The position numbers were made by a program, and so were the translations under genes. Positions 39,033-48,232 of a DNA stretch of 64,000 nucleotides are shown here, in pieces. Below the pieces are notes generated by a model that made no database searches, was not told the origin of the DNA, and was given only the letters and a program-made list of their open reading frames with translations. Source of the stretch: Actinomycetes bacterium (GTDB lineage Bacteria; Actinomycetota; Acidimicrobiia; Acidimicrobiales; Acidimicrobiaceae); NCBI GenBank assembly GCA_021799035.1, contig JAJZBG010000004.1, positions 31,376 through 95,375 on the forward strand, read 5' to 3'. Each line of letters starts with the position of its first letter. Position 1 is the stretch's first letter.

Positions 39033-40304
39033 TCAGAAATCACTTCCCAACGCCATGTAATCGAGCCCCTTTGCGGCTTCGCACTCCCGCTCAGCATCTT
39101 CATCCTCTTGAGAACCGGAGCTAATCGATTCGGAGATAACCAGGCATCCTTCGGGAGCAAGTTCAAGGACAGCCTGGCTCATAAATGGAAGGCGCTTGTC
39201 TGCTGGAACTCCCGCGAGGCGATCATCTCCATCCAGTGACACGACATGATCGTATCCTGAACCTCTAAATGCGGAATCAAGAACCGTCACATGGATAGCT
39301 GAAGAGCCACCGCTTTGGTTGCTGCGGTCCGAACCCAGTTCAGAAAGCCTTACCGCAAATGGCCGCACTAGAACTCTTACTCTCTGATGCCGCCTGAGCG
39401 AAGAGTCGATAGGCCTTCCCTTTATGACAAAACCTTTGACTTCTATAGAGACTTCACCTGCCGAGTCAATCTCACCGATCAACCTTCCGGATAACTCGCC
39501 GGCAAGACCCGTGAACCTTGCTACAAATGCGTTTGCAGGCGCTCGGTAAATCTGCTCAGGACTGCCGAATTGAATCAAGCGCCCAGCATCCAGAACCCCA
39601 ACAACATCCGCAAGCGCAAACGCCTCCGACTGGTCGTGGGTTATATAAACAGCCGTGGCACCGTCACGCCTGACCATGGACCCGATGTCCACGCGCAGCT
39701 TCTCGCGCCTGTCGGCATCAAGATTGGAAAGCGGCTCGTCAAAAAGCAGTATTCCTGGATCTGCCACAAGCGCCCTGGCCAAACCGACCCGCTGCTGCTC
39801 CCCGCCCGAAAGCTGGCTCGGATAGCGGTCAACCATGCCGCCAAGCCCGACTTGCTCCAACATCGCCCTCGACCTGCGCTTGCGCTCCTCGGACGATATC
39901 TTGAGTCTCTCTAGTGCAAATGCAACATTCTGCTCAGCATTGAGATGCGGCCAGAGTGCGTAGTCCTGAAACACCACCGCAAGGTTGCGGCGCTCCGGCG
40001 CCACATGGTTTGCTGGCCCGTCAACTAACAGATTGTCAAACCTTATGGTTCCGTGCGTTAACCTTTCAATTCCGGCAATGCATCGCAGCAGGGTAGATTT
40101 GCCACTCCCAGAAGGTCCAAGTAAAACTACGAACTGTCCAGGCTCCACAGTCAAATTGACGTTGTTTACCGCCAACTTAGAACCAAATCTTTTTGTCAAA
40201 CCAGAAATCTCGATTTGCGGCACACGTCGCACGCCACTAAAACGAGTCAGAGATGAATGACTTGCCCCATCACCAGAGCCGTTCGTCAACTTCTTCAGCA
40301 ACAT
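39033..40304 (-). CDS. ABC transporter ATPase, FbpC/ferric iron type
   Basis: The ATPase of a ferric-iron-type (FbpABC/AfuABC) importer, 423 residues. Walker A is GPSGSGKS (63-70), the signature LSGGEQQRV (165-173) and Walker B ILLFDEP (185-191). A C-terminal regulatory/TOBE-like region of about 150 residues follows, ending in an acidic tail (SGSQEDEDAERECEAAKG). The first 28 residues precede the normal ABC start (VPQIEISGLTKRFG). The ATG has AGGAG just upstream. It lies 69 bp from the permease gene and 173 bp from the FTR1-like gene. A CTGATC/GATCAG hairpin overlaps its stop. Confidence 0.85.
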   Translation of the reverse strand: MLLKKLTNGSGDGASHSSLTRFSGVRRVPQIEISGLTKRFGSKLAVNNVNLTVEPGQFVVLLGPSGSGKSTLLRCIAGIERLTHGTIRFDNLLVDGPANHVAPERRNLAVVFQDYALWPHLNAEQNVAFALERLKISSEERKRRSRAMLEQVGLGGMVDRYPSQLSGGEQQRVGLARALVADPGILLFDEPLSNLDADRREKLRVDIGSMVRRDGATAVYITHDQSEAFALADVVGVLDAGRLIQFGSPEQIYRAPANAFVARFTGLAGELSGRLIGEIDSAGEVSIEVKGFVIKGRPIDSSLRRHQRVRVLVRPFAVRLSELGSDRSNQSGGSSAIHVTVLDSAFRGSGYDHVVSLDGDDRLAGVPADKRLPFMSQAVLELAPEGCLVISESISSGSQEDEDAERECEAAKGLDYMALGSDF

Positions 40305-40373
40305 AATCTCCTGTTAAATCGCATTGGCTTGTCCAACGGTCGAAAGATCTCAAGACCTGTCGACATGGTGCCG

Positions 40374-42182
40374 TCAGTCACTTCCGGACACGGAGATGAG
40401 TTCGCGTGTCTCACTCGGTCTCTCTACACGAGCATCTGACTTGTCCTGCTGATGCCACTTCCTCCAACCGATGGGGGCCAGGAGCCGGAATGCGGCAAGA
40501 ACAACACCCACAACAGCCAGAGTGAATACGACCGCTACAACCGAGAGGGCCGTTCCAAGGCCAATATCGGCCTTTCCTAAAACGCGAAGTATCGCAACCG
40601 ATACGGGCACGACGCCTGGTGGGGATAAAAGCTCTGAGATTGGCAGCTCGAGAAACACTGATGAGAAGGCAAGAAGAGCGGCCCACACCAGCGGCCTTGC
40701 TAGAAGCGGAAGCACACCCTTTGCCCACGCCTTTGACGAGCTAGCCCCGTGGACTCGAGCTGCTGAGAGCAGGCTTTCCTGAACCTGGGCAAAGGGACCC
40801 AACAGAATCCGGGTCGACTGCGGAACGGCATTGGCAATATACGCCATGCCAAGCAAAGGAACCGTGCCATAGAGCACTATCCCAATGTTGGTCATGACGG
40901 GGAGATCGTAGGCAAAAATATACCCTGCAGCGAATACCACCCCTGGAAGTGCAACCGCAGCCATCAAGGTCAGGTCCAAGAGCTTCACGGTGGCCTTTTT
41001 CTCTCCCGTCGCAAGTAGCCGAGCAAAAATGCCGCCAAGCACAACGATCGCCAAGGCACAGATCACCGCCATCTCTCCCGAGAATTCAACCGGACCCGCG
41101 AGTCCTTGCACACCGAGCAAGCCGCTGTAGTTCGAAAGCGTGAACGACGACCAGTGCAATCCTCTGAACGGAATCAGAAGAGAAGACGAAATGACGCCAA
41201 CCAGGGGAACCCCGAGCGCGAGCAGGAAAATGACCGAGACGACACCAAGAGCCAAGGCATCCCCACGCCAGCTCAGGGTCCGAGGCTGCGATGGCTTGGA
41301 CCTTCCTGAGAGTACGGCGAAGCTGCGGCCGCGCAGAAGAGCAGACTGAATCAACAGCGCCCCTGCGACTGCCAGAACCAGTGTCCAGCCGACAACCGCT
41401 GCTTCGCCAAAATTGGCAGGGTACGAGCCGATCGCTTCATAGAGAAAGTAGGTGGCCACGGGGAAATGTGCACTGGCAGCGATAGTGGTGGCAACTCCAA
41501 AATCTCCGATCGACTCGGCAAAGACGATTATGAAGCCAGACATTACAGCAGGCAGGAGAACGGGGCCCACTGTGCGAATCACCGCAAGCTTCCCCCCTCC
41601 GTGCACACGAGCCGCGCTCTCTAAGTCTCCTCCCAGGACTGAAAGCGAAGGGGCCAAAGCAAAGTAAGCGAAAGGCATTCCCTTGAAAGCGAGGACTAAC
41701 GCCACACCCAGCGGTCCCATTATGAAATTCTGAACTCCGGCACTCCACAGCCCTGCCGCACCCAGCAGTCCAGAGCGCAAAACGATCTCCTCCCACCCCA
41801 CGGCAATGAGATACGAGGGGCAAAGCAATACCGCCCAGAGACCAAGGACATAGAGGCTTCTGCCTCTCGCTGTCGTGCGTTCGGCTATGAAGGCCAGCAC
41901 TGCTGCCAACAGTGTTCCTATTACACCTGCAACGACAGACACCCAGAGCGAATCGAAAAAGGCCTTCCCCATTCCAAAAGACAAGGCACTACGGATGTTG
42001 CCCAAGGTTAACCAAGAATCTCCTTGGCCAAAGAGGCGCGGTGACAGAGCCTGTATCAGAAAGCTCAGGGAAGGCAGGATCAAGAGCGCCAGCACAAGAA
42101 CAAAGGCCGCGATACGGGCAACCCTCACCCGTATCGCGAACGACTGAAATGCTCTTAGGGACTCCCTGTCCGCTCTAATCAT
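40374..42182 (-). CDS. ABC transporter fused permease, FbpB/ferric iron type
   Basis: A 602-residue permease made of two tandem six-span units. Each unit carries the EAA loop (SAARVHGGGKLAVIRTVGPVLLP near 190 and SAARVHGASSSKAWAKGVLPLL near 490) that meets the ATPase. This head-to-tail fusion is typical of FbpB and AfuB iron permeases and of the related PhnV- and thiamine-type systems. The substrate is inferred from the family and from the surrounding heme genes. Confidence 0.83.
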   Translation of the reverse strand: MIRADRESLRAFQSFAIRVRVARIAAFVLVLALLILPSLSFLIQALSPRLFGQGDSWLTLGNIRSALSFGMGKAFFDSLWVSVVAGVIGTLLAAVLAFIAERTTARGRSLYVLGLWAVLLCPSYLIAVGWEEIVLRSGLLGAAGLWSAGVQNFIMGPLGVALVLAFKGMPFAYFALAPSLSVLGGDLESAARVHGGGKLAVIRTVGPVLLPAVMSGFIIVFAESIGDFGVATTIAASAHFPVATYFLYEAIGSYPANFGEAAVVGWTLVLAVAGALLIQSALLRGRSFAVLSGRSKPSQPRTLSWRGDALALGVVSVIFLLALGVPLVGVISSSLLIPFRGLHWSSFTLSNYSGLLGVQGLAGPVEFSGEMAVICALAIVVLGGIFARLLATGEKKATVKLLDLTLMAAVALPGVVFAAGYIFAYDLPVMTNIGIVLYGTVPLLGMAYIANAVPQSTRILLGPFAQVQESLLSAARVHGASSSKAWAKGVLPLLARPLVWAALLAFSSVFLELPISELLSPPGVVPVSVAILRVLGKADIGLGTALSVVAVVFTLAVVGVVLAAFRLLAPIGWRKWHQQDKSDARVERPSETRELISVSGSD

Positions 42183-42252
42183 GAGAGGGTTCCAGACACG
42201 AGTGCCCGAATCACCTGTCTAGAGAGTGGATCCCCAACATTTGCTCGCAAGA

Positions 42253-43347
42253 TCACCCGTTCACCACATTGGCGGTAAACCACTGATTGACAGCAGTTTC
42301 CCTTGGCCCCCACTTGTAAGGATTGATGAACTGAACTGGGATCGAACTGAGCGGTGGAACAAGCTTGTGCTGAGAAGTTCCTTTGATAATCGGGAAAAAC
42401 AATGAGTCGCCGTGAGGATCGCCTGCGAGCATCACTTTTTGGCCTTGCGAAGAGTAGACAAAGTTGGCAAACTTCTCCGCTTCAGCCTGCTCGACCTTGG
42501 ATACTTTTGCATCGATTCCTATCACGCTGGGGAGATCCGTGACATTTTGCGGATAGGCCACTCTGAGCTGTGGATATTTATACTCGAACCCGATCCCAGC
42601 GGAGTTTTGGACAATGGCCAGCTTGATCTGACCCTGCAGAAGAGAGGTCAGGGTGACTTTGTTGGTCGTAAAGACGTGAAGACCATTAGCTGCCAGCTGC
42701 CTGAAGAACTGCTCCCCTTGCGATACCCCTCCGAGTTGGTGCATGATGCCGGCCACCACGTTGTACGTCGGCCCCGATACTGCAGGATTGTTCATCCCTA
42801 CGGCGCCTTTCCATTGGGGGCTCGTCAATTCAGTCCAGCTTTTGGGCGGCTGAGTGACTGTTTGGCTGTTGTAAACGATGGCACCCGCAACGGTGAGTCC
42901 TGTCGGTATGTAACTCTTGTCTGCCGGCACCAGCTTCTTGCCAAGAGAAGTCAGCTTCCCTGATGTCGGTTCAAAGCCCTTCACCAGCATCCCCTGTTGA
43001 TCTAATGCAGCATATGCTGCATCTCCATCTGTCCACAAGAGGCCCCACTGGGGGTGATTTCCCTCTGCTTGAATCTTGGCCAAAAGCGTTCCGGTACTGT
43101 GGTCCACCAGCTTGGTAGGTATACCGGTCGCGGCCTGAAATGCCTTGACTTCTGCGGAGTCATAGCCTTCAGCGGCATAGACAATCAATGGCACCGTCTT
43201 GGAGGCGCTCGTTGACGTAGATGCTAGGGGAGCCGTAGTGACTGAAGCGCTTGCGTTGGAACTCGACGAACTGCATGCGGCCAGCAATCCGCCGCCTATG
43301 ACGCCCACTGCTGCCAGCCGAGTAATGCTAGGTGCTCTTTTGATCAT
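42253..43347 (-). CDS. ABC transporter substrate-binding lipoprotein, FbpA-like
   Basis: An extracellular solute-binding protein anchored by lipid. The ATG at 43345-43347 gives a textbook lipoprotein signal: MIKRAPS, a hydrophobic core, then GGGLLAAC with Cys as the modified residue, followed by a Ser-rich linker. The mature part (IVYAAEGYDSAEVKAFQAATG) is a family 1 binding protein like FbpA/AfuA. The frame is open for 57 more codons, and an ATG at position 22 of that extension has AGGAAAGG before it, so a longer form cannot be ruled out. It heads the transport genes, followed by permease and ATPase on the same strand. Iron is the probable ligand. Confidence 0.8.
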   Translation of the reverse strand: MIKRAPSITRLAAVGVIGGGLLAACSSSSSNASASVTTAPLASTSTSASKTVPLIVYAAEGYDSAEVKAFQAATGIPTKLVDHSTGTLLAKIQAEGNHPQWGLLWTDGDAAYAALDQQGMLVKGFEPTSGKLTSLGKKLVPADKSYIPTGLTVAGAIVYNSQTVTQPPKSWTELTSPQWKGAVGMNNPAVSGPTYNVVAGIMHQLGGVSQGEQFFRQLAANGLHVFTTNKVTLTSLLQGQIKLAIVQNSAGIGFEYKYPQLRVAYPQNVTDLPSVIGIDAKVSKVEQAEAEKFANFVYSSQGQKVMLAGDPHGDSLFFPIIKGTSQHKLVPPLSSIPVQFINPYKWGPRETAVNQWFTANVVNG

Positions 43348-43516
43348 CGATCTAACTCTTGAAAAAATCGGCGACTCGCCTAGATCCCCTCCATCTGGGG
43401 CAGCAACCCGCAATTGTTCGTGAAGTCCTCTCATTGGAGATTTCGGCAATTTCATCCTTTCCTGAAAATTCATTTGCATCACTACGCCAGAGCGTACGAC
43501 AGCGGCGTAAATCACC

Positions 43517-43534
43517 AATTAACGCTGAATTAAC
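43517..43534. promoter_or_regulatory. GTTAATT direct repeats at 11-bp spacing upstream of the iron transporter
   Basis: On the minus strand GTTAATT occurs twice, exactly 11 bp apart (43528-43534 and 43517-43523), about 170 bp upstream of the lipoprotein start used here. The heptamer and spacing match the pair upstream of nuoA. The 290-bp gap between this transporter and hemD shows no other strong signal. Binding by an OmpR/PhoB-type regulator is inference. Confidence 0.35.
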
Positions 43535-43640
43535 AGGTAAGGAAATCTTGATGAATACTGAGGAACATCCCGTGGGAACGGGCTCAAATTACTGGCATGC
43601 GTCTGAGAATCAGGCACCTACGCAAGCCGTCACAACCATG

Positions 43641-45116
43641 TCAGTTGTGAATGTCCCGGGAAAAGTGGCTTGCCAATGCCCCAACCACACCTGAAATGTC
43701 GTGGACGACTGAGGTTATTACCTCCTCGACGCCGTGAGCCAATAGCGTGCCTGTAGTGATTGGGCCTATGGAGACAACTACCTGGGGCAGCGAATTTCTG
43801 CCGTAGCCAGCCATGAAGTTAGCCACCGTCGACGATGCGGTAAATACAATCGCATCACTGGAGGCAATCTCGGCCGCCGCCTGCGGATCGAAGTCAGGGG
43901 CTTCAGTCTTGTAGGCCTCCACAACGTCCACTTGCCAGCCTTTGCCTATAAGCCCTACCGGTAGCGCATCTCTCGCCACTTTGGCTCTGGGGAGTAACAC
44001 TCTTCCGGTGCCTTCTGGAAACACTTCGACAAGAGACTCCGCGACAAATCTGGACGGGACCAGGTCTGGGACCACGTTGTACTTCGCGAGTTCGCTGGCA
44101 GTGCCATTTCCAATTGCAGCCACTTTGACCCCTGCGAGATCACGCGCATCCCTCAAGAACCGAAAGAACTGCGGCACTGCATTCGACGATGTGAAGACAA
44201 CCCACTGGTAGCTGCCCAGGTTCTTTGCCGCTGACTCCAGACCGGCAAAATTGTCATCCGGTGGCAATATCTCGATAGTCGGCACCTCGAAAGGCTGGCC
44301 CCCAAGCTCCCTGATCGCCTTAGTCAAAGCCTCCGATTGGCTTTTCGCCCGCGTCACAACGATTCTCTTTCCTAGAAGAGGGCGTCTTTCAAACCAGTTG
44401 AGCGCAAGGGCGGCCACAGCACCGATCACGATGGTTGACGGCGACTGTATCTCGGTCTTGCCAAGCCTTGCGAGCGTAGTCCTTACGGTATTCTGATCAC
44501 TTCTAGTCCCCCATCTCACTGCAGCTACAGGGGTATCCGGACCTAGGCCACCCGAAATAAGCTTTTCGGCGATCTCCTTGCGGTGTGCCACGCCCATAAG
44601 CACCACGATGGTCCCTCCAAGCCTGGCAAGAGCTGCCCAGTCAACTTGGTCTACGGCGTTGCCGTGCCTGTGCCCTGTAACGACCGTGAAGGATGTCGAT
44701 AAGCCCCGGTGAGTGACTGGAATGCCCGCATAGGCGGGAACTGCAATAGCCGACGAGACCCCAGGAACAACCTCGAATGGAATTCCGCGCTCCGTGAGAG
44801 CCATCGCCTCTTCACCACCGCGACCGAAGACGAAGGGGTCACCGCCTTTGAGTCTCACAACTGCCTTAGCGGTCGCCGCGCTCTTTATGAGCACCTCGTT
44901 GATCTCGTTCTGGGGCACGGGACGACCTGGCCTTTTCCCGACATCAACGAGGCGTGCGCCATCTTTGCACATCTCGAGCAAAGAGCTATCCGAGAGGTAG
45001 TCATACACGACAACATCGGCTTGGGCGAGGAGCTCCATTCCCCGGACTGTGAGCAGTCCGCGATCGCCAGGACCAGCCCCCACCAGATAAACGGTTCCAT
45101 GGGAGGTGTCAGCCAT
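43641..45116 (-). CDS. Uroporphyrinogen-III C-methyltransferase/uroporphyrinogen-III synthase fusion
   Basis: A two-domain enzyme of 491 residues, common in actinobacteria. The N-terminal half (about 1-245) is the SAM-dependent CobA/SUMT methylase: YLVGAGPGDRGLLTVRG, VVRLKGGDPFVFGRGGEE and VTHRGLSTSFTVVTGH. The C-terminal half (about 255-490) is HemD (RIVVTRAKSQSEAL, VFTSSNAV, VFTASSTVANFM). It closes the porphyrin ring and also diverts uroporphyrinogen III to precorrin-2 for siroheme or cobamide. The ATG at 45114-45116 overlaps the hemC end by eight bases and is preferred over a GTG six codons upstream. Confidence 0.95.
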   Translation of the reverse strand: MADTSHGTVYLVGAGPGDRGLLTVRGMELLAQADVVVYDYLSDSSLLEMCKDGARLVDVGKRPGRPVPQNEINEVLIKSAATAKAVVRLKGGDPFVFGRGGEEAMALTERGIPFEVVPGVSSAIAVPAYAGIPVTHRGLSTSFTVVTGHRHGNAVDQVDWAALARLGGTIVVLMGVAHRKEIAEKLISGGLGPDTPVAAVRWGTRSDQNTVRTTLARLGKTEIQSPSTIVIGAVAALALNWFERRPLLGKRIVVTRAKSQSEALTKAIRELGGQPFEVPTIEILPPDDNFAGLESAAKNLGSYQWVVFTSSNAVPQFFRFLRDARDLAGVKVAAIGNGTASELAKYNVVPDLVPSRFVAESLVEVFPEGTGRVLLPRAKVARDALPVGLIGKGWQVDVVEAYKTEAPDFDPQAAAEIASSDAIVFTASSTVANFMAGYGRNSLPQVVVSIGPITTGTLLAHGVEEVITSVVHDISGVVGALASHFSRDIHN

Positions 45117-46014
45117 GATCGCCGCCCTGACCAAACGCGCTCAGAATCTCTGAGCCACCTCCGGAAAGCAGCTCCCGCCCAAGCCTGGATCCCAGCTCAA
45201 ATGGGTTGACACCGCTGCCACTGAGTCGAAGAGAAATCCTGGCATCGAGAGAACCTATGAACCCGACAAGGTTGACTGCTCCGCTGAGGCGATCTATGGA
45301 CCCGTATGCGCCCACCGGCAAAGAGCAGCCACTTCCAAGCTCTGCCAGAAGGCACCTCTCGGCCTCTACCGCAAGCCTGGTGTGCGGATCATCAATTGGC
45401 TTCAACCGGGCAATAACGGCCTCGTCGTCAGATCGGCATTCCACCGCAAGTGCGCCTTGACCCACTTGCGGTATCAACTCAGTCACATCAAACGCCTGGG
45501 CAACAGCATCCAGTCGCCCCAGGCGCTCAAGTGCCGCATAGGCCACAACGACGGCTCCATAATGGCTGGCCAAAGACAGTCGAGTTGCGATGTTGCCCCT
45601 CAGGGGGGCAAACTCCAAGTCTGGCCGCATCGCTTTGAGCTGAGCCTGTCGTCTTTGCGACCCGGTAGCTACTATGTCACCTGCCTGAAGCTCACCCAAA
45701 GCATGCCCGACGAGCACATCACGCGGATCCCCTCTCTCTGGGAATGCCGCAACGACAAGCCCTTCGACAGCGATGGTAGGCAGATCCTTCGCGGAGTGGA
45801 CAGCGATATCCGCTCGACCGTCGAGCAGAGCAGACTGAATCTCCTTTGTAAACACTCCCTGGCCACCAATTTCACTGAGCAAGGACGCCTTTTCTCGGTC
45901 ACCTCTGGTGCTCAGGACAACCAGCTCAGACTCGCAATCGAGCATTGAGGCCACGTAGTTTGCCTGCCACAAGGCCAGCTCGGAGCCCCGTGTGGCAATC
46001 TTAAGACAGGTCAT
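45109..46014 (-). CDS. hemC: Hydroxymethylbilane synthase
   Basis: It polymerises four porphobilinogens into hydroxymethylbilane. It has 301 residues. The N-terminus is IATRGSELALWQAN, the substrate loop is GVFTKEIQSALLDGRADIAVHSAKDLPT, and the cofactor-binding Cys is in LGSGCSLPVGAYG (about residue 240). All are standard. The start overlaps the hemA stop by four bases and the end overlaps the methyltransferase/synthase gene, so these genes are translationally coupled. Confidence 0.97.
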   Translation of the reverse strand: MTCLKIATRGSELALWQANYVASMLDCESELVVLSTRGDREKASLLSEIGGQGVFTKEIQSALLDGRADIAVHSAKDLPTIAVEGLVVAAFPERGDPRDVLVGHALGELQAGDIVATGSQRRQAQLKAMRPDLEFAPLRGNIATRLSLASHYGAVVVAYAALERLGRLDAVAQAFDVTELIPQVGQGALAVECRSDDEAVIARLKPIDDPHTRLAVEAERCLLAELGSGCSLPVGAYGSIDRLSGAVNLVGFIGSLDARISLRLSGSGVNPFELGSRLGRELLSGGGSEILSAFGQGGDHG

Positions 46015-47264
46015 AGATCAAATAGGAAGGAGAGATCTTCCACCAGGCGCTCTCCTCGCTTCGAACCGGAATGCTCCTTGACCTTGACTACAGGCCTGTG
46101 CAGCATCTTCTGGACGATCCCATACGTCAACGACTCGACGGCCTTCTTTTGAGACTCCGTCAGGCCATCAAGCCGACCGGAGAACCTCGCCAACTCCAAG
46201 AGGCGAATCTCCTCTGCATACGCGTAAAGAGATGCGAGAGTTGCATTAGCTTCTCCGGAGTTCTTCATATCGACAAACTTGCCTGTCTCAGCCTCAATTA
46301 TCGCTTCGACAAGACCTGCCTCCTGCTGGCGAGACTCGATCGCTTCTTTAACAAAAGCGTTGACGCCGTCGAGGTCGAATACGGTCAGCCAATCAACCGA
46401 GTCGAGAAGGGGATCAACGTTTCTTGGAACCCCCATATCTGCAATGAACGTCTTAGGATCTCGATCCTCGTCAAAGAGTTTCGCGTCTTCAAGATCCAAG
46501 AGATGCTCCTTGGTAGATGTGGCAAAGAACAAGCCATTTAGCTCGGGAATGTACAGCTTGAAGTCACGGAGAGGAACTGCTTTGGCACCGACGGAACTCG
46601 CGACCTTGGCAGCCTTGTCAAAGGTCCTAGATGTCACATACACGGTATAACCGCCTTGCGACAATGCTTCCGCGAGTTTGGAGCCTATCTCACCAACGCC
46701 GACTACCATCACGATTCCCTCGCCGCCAAGCGCACAGGTCTCTGAGAACAGCTCAACTGCAGCATGCGCTGAGGACGTGATTCCCCTCGCAATTCCCGTT
46801 TCGCTTCTCGCCTTCTTGCCTACTTCAAGCGCCTTCCTGAACAACCCGTACAAGCCGGGTCCGCAAAAGCCTGAGTCATGCGAACGAACGAACGCCCGTC
46901 TAACCTGGCCTAAAATTTCAGTCTCGCCAATCAGCTCGGACTCGAGACCTGACGCCACCCGCAAAAGGTGAGCGACGGCACCGCGCTCGTAGTAGACCTT
47001 GGCCACTGAGATCAACTCGTCACGATCGACATCCAGCGTGTGGGCCAAGTTGGCCCACATCTCCTCGATGCCGCCGTGGAACTTGGTGATCTCTGCAAAT
47101 ACTTCTGTTCGAGCACAAGTGCATAGCAGGACCGTCTCTTCCACCCCTTGCGCCGAAGAAAAGACCTTTAGTCTCGAAAGCATCTCCTCCTCGGAGACAA
47201 AGTAGCGCCCAAAATCCTTTCCCGCGAGACTCTCTCTATCAATTCCAATGGCTACGAGAGGCAT
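46011..47264 (-). CDS. hemA: Glutamyl-tRNA reductase
   Basis: It reduces glutamyl-tRNA to glutamate-1-semialdehyde, the first committed step of the C5 route. It has 417 residues. The catalytic Cys is in VLLCTCARTEVFAE, which reads CARTE where most homologues have CNRTE. The NADPH fold has VVGVGEIGSKLAEAL, and GLESELIGETEILGQVRRAF is conserved. The C-terminal dimerisation helices end near SFLFDL-type text. AGGAGAG precedes the ATG, and the first 13 bases overlap the precorrin-2 dehydrogenase gene. Confidence 0.96.
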   Translation of the reverse strand: MPLVAIGIDRESLAGKDFGRYFVSEEEMLSRLKVFSSAQGVEETVLLCTCARTEVFAEITKFHGGIEEMWANLAHTLDVDRDELISVAKVYYERGAVAHLLRVASGLESELIGETEILGQVRRAFVRSHDSGFCGPGLYGLFRKALEVGKKARSETGIARGITSSAHAAVELFSETCALGGEGIVMVVGVGEIGSKLAEALSQGGYTVYVTSRTFDKAAKVASSVGAKAVPLRDFKLYIPELNGLFFATSTKEHLLDLEDAKLFDEDRDPKTFIADMGVPRNVDPLLDSVDWLTVFDLDGVNAFVKEAIESRQQEAGLVEAIIEAETGKFVDMKNSGEANATLASLYAYAEEIRLLELARFSGRLDGLTESQKKAVESLTYGIVQKMLHRPVVKVKEHSGSKRGERLVEDLSFLFDL

Positions 47265-47881
47265 TCGGACAGACTCTCCTGTGCTTCGAGCATTTTGCCC
47301 GCGCGGATGAACTCCAACACCTCAGAATCCAGAACCCTTTCCCAGTTCAAGGCACCCGCCGAACGACCAGAATTCACAGCTTGTGACCTTACCTCTGCCG
47401 CTAGAACCAGCAGACTGCCGATCTCCGCTGGCAACATTTCCTCTATAAGTCTACTTATCGCCTTGGAGAATCCAGGAGCCCTGGAGCCAGTGGAAACACC
47501 GATGCTCAGCTCCCCCTTCTTTGCCACGGCAACATTTGTAAACGTACTCTCCGCTGGGTCCGAAACGTTATTGACCAGAAGCCCGCCAGCCCGGCATAAC
47601 TTTGAGATCTCCGAATTCAACTTCGCGTCCGAGGTGGCTGCAAAGACCGCTTGACGCCCTGCTAGATCAGATGGGTCGAAGCTTCTCATCTGGATGCTCG
47701 CTTTGCTGCCCAGCTCTTCCACAAACTCAGCAAGCTCTCTACGTACTTCAGGCGCCACCACAGTGAGACTCCCGGGAGCTTCAGTCAGGCCTACAACCTT
47801 GCGAAGAGCCACCTCTCCCCCGCCCACCACCAAGATGTCGAGATGCCGAAGACTCAATGAAACTAGGTAAGCACTGCCCAT
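47252..47881 (-). CDS. Precorrin-2 dehydrogenase/sirohydrochlorin ferrochelatase-like protein
   Basis: A CysG-N/Met8-type enzyme that oxidises precorrin-2 to sirohydrochlorin and may insert iron. It has 209 residues from the ATG at 47879-47881 (AGGTG three bases upstream); eight more codons are open. The NAD fold reads DILVVGGGEVALRKVVGL. The central family text is VFAATSDAKLNSEIS, LVNNVSDPAESTFTNVAVAKKGELSIGVSTGSRAPGFSKAI. With the adjacent methylase it completes siroheme synthesis. It is the first confident gene of the tetrapyrrole run. Confidence 0.92.
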   Translation of the reverse strand: MGSAYLVSLSLRHLDILVVGGGEVALRKVVGLTEAPGSLTVVAPEVRRELAEFVEELGSKASIQMRSFDPSDLAGRQAVFAATSDAKLNSEISKLCRAGGLLVNNVSDPAESTFTNVAVAKKGELSIGVSTGSRAPGFSKAISRLIEEMLPAEIGSLLVLAAEVRSQAVNSGRSAGALNWERVLDSEVLEFIRAGKMLEAQESLSECLS

Positions 47882-47955
47882 ATTCACCTGCCAAGTGACT
47901 TTCACTAAGTAATCCTAACGATCCTGAGGCGAATTATTCCTTCACACTTCAGCGA

Positions 47956-48162
47956 TCATGCTAAGACCTGCTCACGATCCTTTAATCGTTGCCACATCGG
48001 TTGCTGGGGGCCGATATCGCGAGTTTGAGCTGTCACAACCCCTAAAGGGGCTTCGAAAGTTTGTGTCAGCAGTTCGGCTTCACGGACAGACCTCTCCATT
48101 CGCGTCGGATCGTCGATAACAATGCGAGAAAGCTCTTCGAGAGCGTATCCGATCACTCGCAT
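47956..48162 (-). CDS. Small hypothetical protein upstream of the tetrapyrrole genes
   Basis: A 68-residue frame with GGAG four bases before its ATG, on the same strand as and 74 bp upstream of the precorrin-2 dehydrogenase gene. The product is charged and probably helical (YALEELSRIVIDDPTRMERSVREAE, then LLTQTFEAPLGVVTAQTR) with no signal or membrane segment. I do not recognise it. The ribosome binding site, codon choice and position argue for a real gene, and its short length argues for caution. Confidence 0.4.
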   Translation of the reverse strand: MRVIGYALEELSRIVIDDPTRMERSVREAELLTQTFEAPLGVVTAQTRDIGPQQPMWQRLKDREQVLA

Positions 48163-48232
48163 CCAACTCCAGGAAAGCTAAGATGGTCGCTGCCGCGCAG
48201 TTCTAGCTCCTGGTCTGCTCGGCAACGCGAAC

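Noticed and set aside
43359..43694. 111-residue plus-strand frame, with an inner ATG at 43551 and a weak ribosome binding site
   Set aside because: It runs into the end of the certain hemD domain on the other strand and has no recognisable sequence.
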